Positions 1-10,000 of a DNA stretch of 64,000 bases are shown piece after piece. Made by a program: the position numbers and the translations under genes. Source of the DNA: Cochliopodium minus. Lineage: Eukaryota; Discosea; Himatismenida; Cochliopodiidae. The notes under the pieces were generated by a model. It searched no databases. It worked only from the letters and a program-made list of their open reading frames with translations, and was not told the DNA's origin. The first letter of the stretch is position 1; every line of letters begins with the position of its first letter. The stretch lies in contig JAMYWO010000100.1 in NCBI GenBank assembly GCA_024220525.1, forward strand, positions 62,001 to 126,000, read 5' to 3'.

Positions 1-167
1 AATAATTTATGTGTTTTTCTGTTAATTCTCTCAATGGTTTCACATTTGCATTCATCAATATATGTTTCACAAGTTGTTTTTGGTTTATTTTTGATGAATA
101 TCCTAATGTTTGCTCTTTTTGCTCTAGATTTCAATTCATTTGAAGTAAATTTGTAAATACCACTCAT
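1..167 (-). CDS. 5' end of an unrecognised gene, cut by the window edge
   Basis: An open frame starts with ATG at 167 (minus strand) and runs without a stop to the window edge, giving about 55 residues beginning MSGIYKFTSNELKSR. The peptide is basic and has a Cys-x-Cys pair near its visible end (ECKCE). The ATG is preceded by AT-rich sequence with stops in frame, as for other starts in this window. No family is recognised and the fragment is too short to assign one. The coding-like composition suggests a real first exon. Confidence 0.45.
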   Translation of the reverse strand, partial: MSGIYKFTSNELKSRAKRANIRIFIKNKPKTTCETYIDECKCETIERINRKTHKL

Positions 168-1043
168 TATTTAGTTAAGTTAGAATATATAAATGCTATA
201 TGTGGAGATTCTTTAAGCCAGTTTGTGGAGAGCAAATATAAATATCGTTGTAAATGAATTTTAACTTTCTGTTTCGAATCAAATTATTGGGATATTAAAA
301 AAATACAGAATGGTTGATATAAAAACCCAATATTTAAATAATGATCAATCTATCCATATTACTTTTATAATCTTGAGTTGGAAATTTTTTTGAAGAACAT
401 TTTCCATCATATTTTTTACTTTTTCTAAGATCACTTTTGATCATTTAAATATCGTATTCAATTTAAAAAATTTAAATTTTTATAAAAAACTATGTAAATT
501 TAAACTCCCCGATTATTTGAAAATCGAAAATCAAAACCATAAAACAAAAAACCATTTTTTAAAATGAACATAGATAATTTATTAAATAAATGAGAATGAA
601 ACACGCAGATATTTTTAATATGCAGAAATTTCGCTATTCTTGAGGATCCCAAAAATGATAATGACAATGCGATGTTGAGAAATGCGAAGCAACAATTTTC
701 CATCTTCCTATTTCTTTATATTATCCAAAGATCCTGGAGATATTGACCAAATTGAATCAGAAGATATATTTCAATAGATTATGTTGTATATGCATTGATT
801 CCCATCATATATGGAAGTGATTTTTTTTTATTTTTTGATTTATTAATATTATAATGAATAAATCAATATATCATCAAATATATGGGATATATAGACCTCC
901 ATCTTCTTCTCTTTTACTCTACTATCCAAATATATCCAATTTAAATCAATGGGATCTCTTTATATCCAATATATATTTAAAATAAAATCAAATATACTTT
1001 TATATTGGCTCTTTTTACCATTCATATCAATCTATGGAAGATT
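168..1043. other. AT-rich stretch with no convincing gene
   Basis: No open frame here has coding-like composition over more than about 20 codons. The short minus-strand frame near 500-703 is hydrophobic and low in information and has no splice-linked neighbours. A patch near 735-777 on the plus strand reads like protein (KDPGDIDQIESEDIFQ) before a stop and may be decayed coding sequence. Nothing else is supported. Confidence 0.4.
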
Positions 1044-1375
1044 ATTAGCTTTGAGCATAACCAAGGGCCTTGATTTCTATTATAGATCTATCTTGCTCAT
1101 TTGTCTTTCCTGTAAGTTGATTGTCTGCAATACAAGTAATTACATCTCCAAACAGTTGCGCTTTTAATCAAACCTCCAGCGAGATTAATATCTGAAATTA
1201 GATCGAGAATCACCTTGAGGTTGATTTCAATCCATTCTTTCACCTTAATATCTCATTCATATATTTGATATAATCAGCACCATCCAATTCAACTCAAAAT
1301 GTAACATCTTTTTTTTCTGTCCTTCTTTTTTGATTGACACCCAAATCAATCAATTTATTGAGCTACATTTAGATA
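1044..1375 (-). pseudogene. Decayed coding patch, family unknown
   Basis: Read on the minus strand, three successive stretches look like protein but lie in different frames: VELDGADYIKYMNEIL (about 1,285-1,240), VKEWIEINLKVILDLISDIN continuing to LAGGLIKS (about 1,243-1,170), and AQLFGDVITCIADNQLTG (about 1,168-1,110) ending KALGYAQS before a stop near 1,045. No clean GT..AG pair joins them. The simplest reading is a decayed gene or decayed duplicate. I do not recognise the family. An unusual splice pattern cannot be excluded by eye. Confidence 0.35.
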
Positions 1376-1409
1376 TTGATTTCTTTCTTTTTTCTTATAG
1401 TTTATTTGT

Positions 1410-2525
1410 TCAATTATTGAGGTAATATTCTTTGTGAAGCTTAAATACTTTTTCTCTAAGTATAGTGGTCTCTTTTTCATCAGATCCTTCAATCAATTCT
1501 TTCCATTTCTCATTATTTAACCAAAATTTAGGAATCCAGATCAATTTTTCCCACAAAATAGGTTTCATCATTCTGAAGTTCTCTTTATTGGAAATAGAAG
1601 CCAAAGGGGTATCCTTGATAATGATTTTTTGAAGAGTAGTGATCTCATCCAAGAGGGAGCAAACTGAATCGAAGCATTCAATTCCCCAATAATTGTTGGA
1701 TATATCAAAAGTTTCTAATTTTTTGAATTCTTTGCTATTTATAGCAAATTCTTCGAGGGTTTCTTTTTTTTTCAAGAAATTGGAACTGATATCTATATTC
1801 TTGATTTCTCCCAAATCGATTGATCTTTCTTTTAAAATTGAAAATAGTTTGCCAACATGAATATAGCTTGAATTATTTTTGGATTCTGTCAAAGTTCCTC
1901 TTAAATTTAGCCTCTCTTTGATGTTATTCTCAATAATTGTGTACTTTTCTTCTTCTTCCTCTTCAAGTTGTTCGATCTCTTCAATAATATTATTGGCTAA
2001 TTGTGCATCCTTCACAAATAATTCACAGATCAGTTTTTTTCCACCATCATTAATGTTTTCGCATATAAGATGAAATTGAGCTGGTTCAATCTTCATAAGA
2101 TTATTAATTCCCAATTTTAGATATCCAGTCTTTAAATCTTCTTTGATCTCTCGATAAGGATTCAATGGAAGTATCACATTCTCTATAACATGCGAAAGAT
2201 CCTTCTTATTGAAAAAAATGTTTATCCTAGTCACAATTTCTTCTGATATGCTATTGTGCTTTGTTATTTTGGTGATAATATTTTCAGTTTTGAAAATATG
2301 TTCAAAGATTTCTATGATCTCTTTTCTGGTATATCCAAGATCTTTGTATAATTTGTTAATCAAGAACTTAACACTATCTTTATCCAGGATCATATCTTTG
2401 CATATCTCTTTCAATTTTAGATTCATATTGGGGACATCTAATTTTTCATTCAAATTTTGAAAATGCTCAATTGTTATTCTATTCTTTGCTTGTTCACCAT
2501 TGCTAGAAGTAATATTATTGTTCAT
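1410..2525 (-). CDS. Leucine-rich-repeat-like hypothetical protein, 371 aa, no introns
   Basis: One uninterrupted reading frame of 371 codons starts with ATG at 2525 and ends in TAA. The N-terminal two thirds are predicted helical and charged, with an acidic Glu run (EEEEEE) near residue 190. Residues about 230-320 hold two or three units resembling degenerate leucine-rich repeats (IKNIDISSNFL, LETFDISNNYWG, LQKIIIKDTPLAS), where the LxxLxISxN spacing is visible. There is no signal peptide or membrane segment. It is unusual here in having no intron. Function is unknown; LRR proteins usually bind other proteins, but that is family knowledge only. The start is 63 bases from the divergent gene at 2589, so the two could share a promoter. 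Confidence 0.7.
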   Translation of the reverse strand: MNNNITSSNGEQAKNRITIEHFQNLNEKLDVPNMNLKLKEICKDMILDKDSVKFLINKLYKDLGYTRKEIIEIFEHIFKTENIITKITKHNSISEEIVTRINIFFNKKDLSHVIENVILPLNPYREIKEDLKTGYLKLGINNLMKIEPAQFHLICENINDGGKKLICELFVKDAQLANNIIEEIEQLEEEEEEKYTIIENNIKERLNLRGTLTESKNNSSYIHVGKLFSILKERSIDLGEIKNIDISSNFLKKKETLEEFAINSKEFKKLETFDISNNYWGIECFDSVCSLLDEITTLQKIIIKDTPLASISNKENFRMMKPILWEKLIWIPKFWLNNEKWKELIEGSDEKETTILREKVFKLHKEYYLNN

Positions 2526-2588
2526 TTTTTATTATTTTAATAAAATTAAGAAAATAATAAGAAAAGAGAATTATCACCATAAAATAAG

Positions 2589-3307
2589 ATGGAATCTTGG
2601 GGAGATAATAATGAATGTGATAGTAAATACCGAATGAATGATTCTGAAATCAGTGTACATGATAATTATAATAAAATACCTCATACAGATGATAATTCCA
2701 ATTTTTTGATTGGATTTACTCAATCAAATAAGAGCTTTTGCTATCCTTTCCCAAATGAAAATACAATTTATGCATCAAAAAAAAAATATCAAGACAATAA
2801 ACATGAAAATTTGAATGAAAATTTTCATCAATATGATTTTATTCATTCTGACTTCTATTTGGATGATGATGAAAGAGGCGATTTCTTGGAATTTTTGAAA
2901 AAGCATATTAATTTGATGACAAAAAAATTTAATAATCAATCCCTTGAAAAGGCAAGAAAAGACTGGATTAAAAAAAATCAATTATCACCATAGAATTAAA
3001 AAAAAGTGAAGATCCTTTTGGTGACAATAAAGGTGATTTTAATGAAGAATTAATGAATATATTCTGTGTTAGAAGATCTTGTACGGAAATTGGATTGCTC
3101 TATCAAGTGTATAAAAGATATAAAAAATATGAAAAATTTAATTATCATTTGATATCTTTCAAAGATGTCTGTATTCATTGTTCTGTATTTTTAACTACAA
3201 TGGAGAGTAAATTGATATGCTGTCAATCTTATGAAAGGAATAAGAGTAATACAGTTTATGGATATGGAAATAATGGGTGGATTAAAAAAAAAAATTTTAA
3301 AAAATAA
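2589..3307 (+). CDS. Unrecognised protein, readable in two frames
   Basis: A frame from ATG 2589 to a TAG at 2993 encodes 134 residues: an Asn/Asp-rich N-terminus and then a helical end (FLEFLKKHINLMTKKF). About 15 bases later, in another frame, the reading resumes as KKSEDPFGDNKGDFNEE and then a Cys-containing segment (FCVRRSCTEIGLLYQVYKRY, CIHC, LICC) to a stop near 3305. No intron signal explains the switch. This is either a gene with a frameshift near 2,990-3,010 (natural or a sequence error in the nearby A-run) or two small genes. The second part is Cys-rich (C..C, CxxC, CC) but matches no zinc finger I know. The ATG is divergent from the gene ending at 2525. Confidence 0.45.
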
Positions 3308-3369
3308 ATTTTGAAGTATGAATTAAAAATTTAATTTATTATGATTTTTTAAGTTTTTAAATTAGTTAA

Positions 3370-3600
3370 TTTAAAACACTCACATGTAGCAAGTTTTTTT
3401 ATCTCAGGAGACCTTTTTCTCTTAAGAGTATCCTGAATCTTACTCTTTCCCTTTTCAACCACTTCTTATACTTTTTGGGATAACATTCTTTCAATAATTT
3501 GGACATTTTTTATATTCATAATTTCTTTAGCTTTTTTGTAATACCTTTTATTATTGCTTCTTTTCCAATAGCTTTAAAAACGATTTCCAATTCTATTCTT
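3370..3600 (-). pseudogene. Decayed coding patch, family unknown
   Basis: On the minus strand the sequence reads like protein in two frames: IELEIVFKAIGKEAIIKGIT from about 3,598, then, after a frame change, KEIMNIKNVQIIERMLSQK, a stop, and EVVEKGKSKIQDTLKRKRSP followed by EIKKLATCECFK (to about 3,370). The basic, helical composition is typical of coding sequence here, but I find no single open path. It is most likely a decayed gene. Family unknown. Confidence 0.3.
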
Positions 3601-3621
3601 TTTAACTTTTTAAGCCAATAT

Positions 3622-3824
3622 TATTATTGCTTTAGTTTATCCTTTTCTCGATTTCCCTCAATGTAAATCAGGAGTAAGTCTCAATACCTTTTTTCTCTAT
3701 AAAATCATTGTCGATAAAGCCAGTGTGATTATTGCTTTAGTTTATCCTTTTCTCGATTTCTCTCAATGGAAATCAGGAGTAAGTCTCAATACCTATAAAA
3801 TCATTGTAGATAAAGCCAGTGTGA
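3622..3824. repeat. ~105-bp tandem direct duplication
   Basis: Two adjacent near-identical units, about 3,622-3,727 and 3,728-3,824, both contain ATTATTGCTTTAGTTTATCC, CAGGAGTAAGTCTCAATACC and ATAAAGCCAGTGTGA. The second unit lacks about 9 bases (TTTTTTCTC-like) found before TATAAAATCATTG in the first. One plus frame stays open through both copies, ending KTQQNNGKKYSKTKK and a stop near 3,903, but it shows no recognisable domain. The duplication lies immediately upstream of the BCCIP-like frame and may have disrupted or replaced its 5' part. Confidence 0.8.
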
Positions 3825-3852
3825 CGCCAAAGTCTCATATCCCTACTACTAA

Positions 3853-4311
3853 GATCAAAACGCAGCAAAACAATGGAAAGAAATATTCGAAAACGAAAAA
3901 ATAAAGATAGGGCTCCTGATCAACGAAAGAATCATTAACGTACCTCATCTCTTGGCTCCTCCTCTCCACTCCATATTTTTCGAAGAAGTCGAAGAAGCAG
4001 CGAAATCTCTAGAAAATAAAAACTCTGCTTACATTTGCGATTATTTTTTGATTTTGACAAAGTCATACAATAATTTACCGAAAAAAAATTCCAAGAAAAA
4101 TAAATCTTTTGATGGTGAGCAGTTTTTTAGGGAAGAAGAACGTATCTACAAAAAATATTCAGAATTTCTTGTCAATTACGCTATTGAAACCCACGATCTC
4201 CCTTCTAAGTGGACTTTTCAATCTGATATCACCTTAACCAAGCTCTTCATGGTCATAAAAGCAGAAAATATTCCAAAAATAATCAAGGAAATTGAAAATT
4301 ATATTAAATAA
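3853..4311 (+). CDS. BCCIP/Bcp1-like protein, C-terminal region only
   Basis: The frame reads AKQWKEIFENEKIKIGLLIN, then ERIINVP, then APPLHSIFFEEVEEA. This is the signature of the BCCIP/Bcp1 family, in which the block IGLL.SERFINVP..I.PPL is followed by a short acidic/lysine insert and a segment where the strand is kept by GEQFFREEERIYKKYSEF. Family members are nuclear proteins needed for export or assembly steps (yeast Bcp1: Mss4 export and Rpl23 chaperone; human BCCIP: BRCA2- and p21-binding). The family is normally about 280-310 aa; only about 150 are visible, ending at TAA 4311. No ATG lies in frame upstream: the frame closes at a TAA just before 3853 and a candidate acceptor (CTACTAAG) sits at that point. 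The N-terminal half is not found; the tandem duplication fills the space where it should be. Either an unrecognised 5' exon exists or the gene is broken. Confidence 0.65.
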   Translation, partial: DQNAAKQWKEIFENEKIKIGLLINERIINVPHLLAPPLHSIFFEEVEEAAKSLENKNSAYICDYFLILTKSYNNLPKKNSKKNKSFDGEQFFREEERIYKKYSEFLVNYAIETHDLPSKWTFQSDITLTKLFMVIKAENIPKIIKEIENYIK

Positions 4312-4396
4312 ATAAAAATAAAAAACTAAAATTAAAAAATAAAACTAAAATTAAATAATTTATTAAAATATTTTCTTTTTCTTTTATTCAAACACT

Positions 4397-6862
4397 TTAA
4401 TTGTTTTGGTTCATCATGGTCTTCATCATTCTCTCAAACTCTTCAGGGGAGTATTGTTGGTTACCACCATAAGGGTTGTTTTGATGAGACTGTTGCATTT
4501 GTTTCTCCAAATTTTGCATTTTTTGGTTATCTTTCTTGATTTCTTCGTAGAATCTGTGCATATCCTTGGTGAAAGAGGAAGTGGGGCTAAGTTCAACCAA
4601 AATGTTTTTTTCTTTTGATTTGTTGTAAGCTTGAATGAGACATTGCAAATCAATGGTTTGTAATTGCCATTCTACATCCTTTTAGAAAAAAAATAAATAA
4701 AAATAAATCGAACAAAATAATAAAAAAAAATTATTAAACAATGAAAAAAATAAAAATCTATGATTTATTACTTGACGATTTTCAGCTTGAACGAGAACTT
4801 TGCTCAATACATTGGATGCTTGTTCGATGAAATCACCAGACATCAATCTTTCAATCATTGCAGCAACCCAAATTTGGATGAGCTTTTTAGTCTCCTCAAT
4901 TTTCATTCTGTCGACCAATCTGGCATGGAATTTCAACATGTCCAAAACACTGTTGTAAAGAAAGAAACATCCTTTACCTTATTTTTTTGTATTGAAAATT
5001 TTAAAATAAAAATCAATAAAAAGATGAAAAATTTATTTAAATAGATTTAAAAAAAAATTACAAAATGTTTTTCATAAAAAAATTTATAAGAAAAAATTTA
5101 AAAATAAAAAATGAATTTAAAATAAAAATAAAAAAATAATATTTTAAAAATAAAAATAAAATAGATTAAAACAAAATAATAAATAAAAAATAAAAAAAAA
5201 ATGTTAAAAAATAAAAATAAAATACCAAGATTTTTGGTCATGTAATGTTCACCCATGAGCCATTGAGTTTGTGATCTCAATTCAAGATCGTACTCCATAG
5301 AACCTTCTTTGGACCAAGCGTTCTGGAGGTATTGGAAGGAGAGATCCATCATGTTTTGGAACTCTTTGGAACCAGGCTTGTTGTTGTACTTTATTTGAGC
5401 CAACATCCAGGTCAATCTTCCCACCTCTTTCAACAAACATGCTTCTTCTGCTTCATCTTCAAACTTGTTATCAAAAAGTCTTTTGAGTACCAAATTCAAT
5501 GTATCTGTACGAAAATAAAGAAAAAAATATTAATTAATCATTGTAAATCATTTAAAAAAAAGAGTTTGCTTTTTTTAAAGAATATTTTGAAAACCAATAG
5601 ACATGTCCAATTTTTAAAACTTTGTTAGCGGATATTAATTTAAAACTAACAAATTTTGAACTGTTGTAAAGTTTTGAAAATCTCCAGAAAACCAAATTAA
5701 AAATGCGTTATTGAACAATATTTTTCAAACAAAATAAATTAAAGAGGGAATGCCCACAAGATTTTAACAGTTAAAAATTATATAAGTGTAAATTTTGAAT
5801 GATTCTCGAATTATTTAAAAATATTAACCAAATTTACAATCAAGTAAATTCAATTGTATTGAAATCATTCATATAAATTAAACGACAGAAATTGATGTTA
5901 TAGATATAAACTTTTAAATACTAAATGTATTGTTGGAGAATGATAATATTCTTTTATTCATTTTATTTATATGAATGGATATCTCCTCTATTAAAAAGGC
6001 ACAAAGCAAAATATGTTATATTTTTTACCTTCAGTTGCGAATTCACTTCTATTCATAGGAGGAGAATTCTCTATCAACATTCTCTTGAATGCAGAAAAGG
6101 TCAAATTGTTGGCAGTCTGCAATTTGGAGCAGAAAGACTTGTGATTTCTGACAGTCCAAGATTCAGATTGATGATCTCTGCAACAATAGAAGATTCCTTT
6201 ACATTTTCCACATTGGAGGACCTTTTCACTTTCTGCATTCTTTCCACAGAAGCATCTCTTGAAGAGTTTGTTCCTTGATTCGATCCATGGCACCACATTC
6301 TCTTCCTTCCAGTGGGAGCTTGGGAATTCGATTTCTCCTTGCACCATTGTGTCGATCCTTGCGTCCATGAAGGTCATCTCGTTTTCATCTTCATTTGGTT
6401 GATTTTCTGTGTTATTTTTGCTGTGTGATTTTTTGATATCTCCCTAAATACAAAATTTTTGTGTAAATTATTGGTTTCTTATAAAATGTTTTTCTTTGAA
6501 TAATATTTAAACACCAAATAAATATACAACATTTGTTTGAATTTATTGCAAAAATTCTCGTTTCCAAAGATTTATAAATGAATGAATTATTTTTTTTTGG
6601 TTATATTTCTTGAGTGAGATTACATAATATCAAATTTTTAAGAAATATATTTTAAAAATTTTGACATACAGATAAAAAAAAAAATGTAAAAGGTTAATTG
6701 TATTCTTACATTTAAATCCTCTCCTTCTTCGATATTTGAACTTTTTTTCTTGAAATATCCATAAAATAAATATCCCAACAAACTAATTCCCAAAACTCCA
6801 GCAACAGATGCACCAACCTTGATCAGCAAATTGTTATCATTCTTTTTATTTTCATCTTCCAT
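4397..6862 (-). CDS. MYND zinc-finger protein with an N-terminal membrane anchor, 5 exons
   Basis: Five exons join in frame: 6862-6710, 6443-6029, 5504-5226, 4971-4772 and 4678-4397, giving about 443 residues. Residues about 12-36 form a hydrophobic segment (VGASVAGVLGISLLGYLFYG) flanked by Lys, so the protein is probably anchored in a membrane by its N-terminus. A MYND finger follows around residues 95-135: CFCGKNAESEKVLQCGKCKG, then FYCCRDHQ, then HKSFC, with the Cys/His ligands all present. The rest is helical (a TPR-like or armadillo-like fold is possible) and ends in a Gln/Asn/Met-rich tail. MYND fingers mediate protein-protein contacts; no SET domain is seen, so it is not a SMYD methyltransferase. 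The intron at 5505-6028 is unusually long and carries a foldback element. Function otherwise unknown. Confidence 0.8.
5604..5685. repeat. Foldback (MITE-like) element, copy 1
   Basis: The left arm TGTCCAATTTTTAAAACTTT continues to TTTGTTAGCGGAT. The right arm begins CTAACAAATTTTGAACTGTT and ends near TCTCCA. The inner arms TTTGTTAG / CTAACAAA are perfect inverted repeats, and the outer arms pair imperfectly. The same arrangement, with the shared TTTGTTAGCGGAT core and AACTGTTGTAA, recurs at 45861-45940. It is about 80 bp, has no coding capacity, and sits in a long intron of the MYND gene. It looks like a small non-autonomous DNA-transposon derivative or a structured RNA element. Confidence 0.65.
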
Positions 6863-7061
6863 ATTTATTTTTAAAAATTATCCAGTTGGGAAATCAAACA
6901 ACAAAGAGTCTTCAATTTTTTTTTATTTTATTGCAAAGATTGAAAAAAATATTAACATATTATTAATGTTTGGATAACATGATGGTATTTATAATCACCC
7001 AAATTGAAATAATCTTAACTTGATCTGAATTAAATAATTTTTTTTTTTCATTTTTGAATGA

Positions 7062-10000
7062 TCAATTAAATATAGGGTGAATGAATGTCTTGTTTTCACA
7101 GATTGATTCTACAATATCCATCTTTTCCTTGTAATTCATTTTATAAAAACTTAAAAGAGAGTTGATGGAGGCTTTTGAAGTTGGTCTTTCAAGAGCATCT
7201 TTTGAAGACATTTTTTCAAGTAATTCTTCAATTTCACTGTCAACTGCAATAGTTAATAAACAATTACAATAAAACAAAGATAAAAAGATTTGTTTGATTA
7301 CTTTGAATTTTGTTTGTATATAATACTTCTTGGAAAGAGATAGAAAGGGAATAAATATCACTTGAATAACTTTCTTTTTCAGTATTAATCTCAGGAGCAG
7401 AATATTTTTGAGAGTTGGTTCTTTTAAAAGACAAAAAGTTAAAAATAAAAATGTAAAAAAAAGTTTTTTTACTTGAATTTTATCATGCTAGAATCATAAT
7501 TGGCTAAATAATAAGAAGATCCAAAATCAATCAAGACAAAATATAATTGTTTTTCTTTCTCATTTTCTACAAACATGATGTTTTCAGTTTTAATATCTCT
7601 GTGCAAAAACTGATTAGAATGAAGATAATCTAATTGTTGAAGCAAAATCAAGCACATTCTCAGAAAGTCTTTTTGAGAGTTGAAACTACAATGATTAAGA
7701 TTTCTTTGGAATAGTTGAGTGAGATTTTTGCCGTCAATAAATTCCAAAACGAAATATTTGGAAAGGATGTTTCTGCTTTTATCATCCAAAACTTCTATGA
7801 CACGCGTTGTCCTAAACTGAGGAATTTTTTGTTGGATCAATCTTAACATTGAAATTTCATGTTTCCACATTTCGAGTTTATCAATATTATCTTTTAATCT
7901 CTCCTTTATTGCAACTTTTTTAAAAAAAATTTATTATGAAAATAAAATATCATTTATTCTGTTTTATTCACCTTTATTTCCATTTTGAATGTTCACTGCT
8001 TTAAATATTCTCCCAAATCCACCTTTTATTTAATAAAACGTTAAAAATCTTTTAAAAACATTTTTTTTTAAAACCTTGTCCAATCACTTTTTTGACAGCA
8101 TAAACTCCTTCGATGAGAAAATGATCAGTTGAACAACTATCACATTCAGTGATTTCTTCACTCAATGATATATTCATTCCACAAAAAGCACAATTTGCTT
8201 TTTTGACACTGGAATGTAAGTTGGCTAGCAAATTATTATTAATGTCATTTTTGGAAACATTGAAACTCTTTTCTGATGTAGCTTTGTTATCATCGTTTAT
8301 TCTGAATCTAATTTCTTTTGAAATTCGAGAAGAGAAATTCTTGTTGACAAATTTTTGTATGCAAAGATGAAGAGATTGGAACAATATGTTTGGATCTTCA
8401 TTTGTGATGATTTTGATTTGCATTTGAAATAATTCTTGTTCTGTCTTTTCATTCATTGATTTTCTTTCGATATTTACAACAAGATTATTGTTTTTGTTAT
8501 TTTCATTATTTGGTATTAAAATAGGGAAGGATGTTTTTGATTTAGGTGTTTCACTAATCATTTCCAAGGAAATTACATTACTCTTTTCTTCATTTTCATC
8601 TTTATACTTGAAATAAAATACAAATCCTAAAAAACAAATAATTGAAATTATAAAATCAAGAAAAAACAATTAACCATTCATCCAATACAATTCATCAGTC
8701 ATTTCTATTATTTCTTCATTTTCCACGCAAATAGATCTTATTTTAAGAAATAAAATTTTCCATATGGAAAGAGGTTTGAAAGGGAGATCATACAAAATGG
8801 TCCAGTTGTGCTTTTTTTTCATTTTATCAAAACAGTTCCCATTCTTGAAGATTATCGAAGATGGTTTGTTGTTTGGAAATAACAAAGGAACCAAATAAGT
8901 TTGTTGTTTTTGGGCATTTCTATTCACAAACCTTTGTCTTCCTAAAAAATAAAATTAAAGATTTTAAATTTTAAAAAAAGAAAGTAAAGTAAACCTTTTG
9001 GTAAAATGAGATCAAATTTACACAAAAGTTCAACCAAAAACTTTTTTCTCTTTGTGTCTGTCCTTAGATTTTCTCCCAAAATATTTATCACAATTTCTTG
9101 CAAATTTTCTTCGTTTATGGTGTAAAAGATTTGTGAGATGTCTTGGTACTTGTTATCTTTATGGCTGTCCAAAATGTTTTCATTTTTTTCTTCTTTCAAC
9201 TTTTTTTGGAGTTCTTGTAGATTGTTCATCAAAGTAAAGAAACTAAGTTTATCCACATTTGATTTCTCCCTCAAATCTTTCTTTTGCCAGATATCATATA
9301 TGAGGATGCTTTCGTCAGTGAGACTTCCTTTGATTTCTTTCAATTTGGATAAAAGAAAGTCTTTGGAAGTGTAGCTTTTGTTAAAATTGAATAAAGAAAA
9401 GCTTTTTTCTGTGGAATATTCGGATAAAATAGATTGCATTTTTGATTGTATCTCCTTCCTTCCGTAATCCAATATTGTCTTTGAAACTTTATTGAAAAAT
9501 TGAGGATTTGAAATTATAATGTCTTTCAAGATTGGATGATCAAAATAAACAATCATTCCCAATTTGTGTAAATCAGAAAGAATACTTCCCAAATCTTTTA
9601 TACATTCCACAGCGAGTTTCTTTTGTTCAGAATTTCTTATTTCTTTTCTTAAGAAATCAACATCTATGAATGGTTTTGACTCCTCATCGTTTAATTCTAT
9701 GACTAGTTTCTCTGACTCAACAATCAATTCATTTTGATTAAAAATCCAATTCAAACCTACATAAAGAATTTAAATTAAATTCAAAATAATGATATATTTT
9801 ACCATTAGATTTTTTATTTTCTTGATTCACTTTTTTTATTTTGGAAATTTCTTCAATTTTTTCAAACACAAGTTTATGCTTCAAATTAGTTGGAACTCCA
9901 AATTCAATGTTGTCATAATCTTTTGCAAGGAGTTCGTAAAGATACTTTATTCCAGCTGTGTCCAAGTCGAATTCTCTAGATTTCAAAGGATAGAAATAAA

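Noticed and set aside
500-703. Minus-strand open frame of 67 codons
   Set aside because: Hydrophobic, biased composition, no splice-linked neighbours and no conserved motif; likely chance.
949-1167. Plus-strand open frame of 72 codons
   Set aside because: It is antisense to a protein-like minus-strand stretch (about 1,044-1,170) whose composition looks more like real coding sequence.
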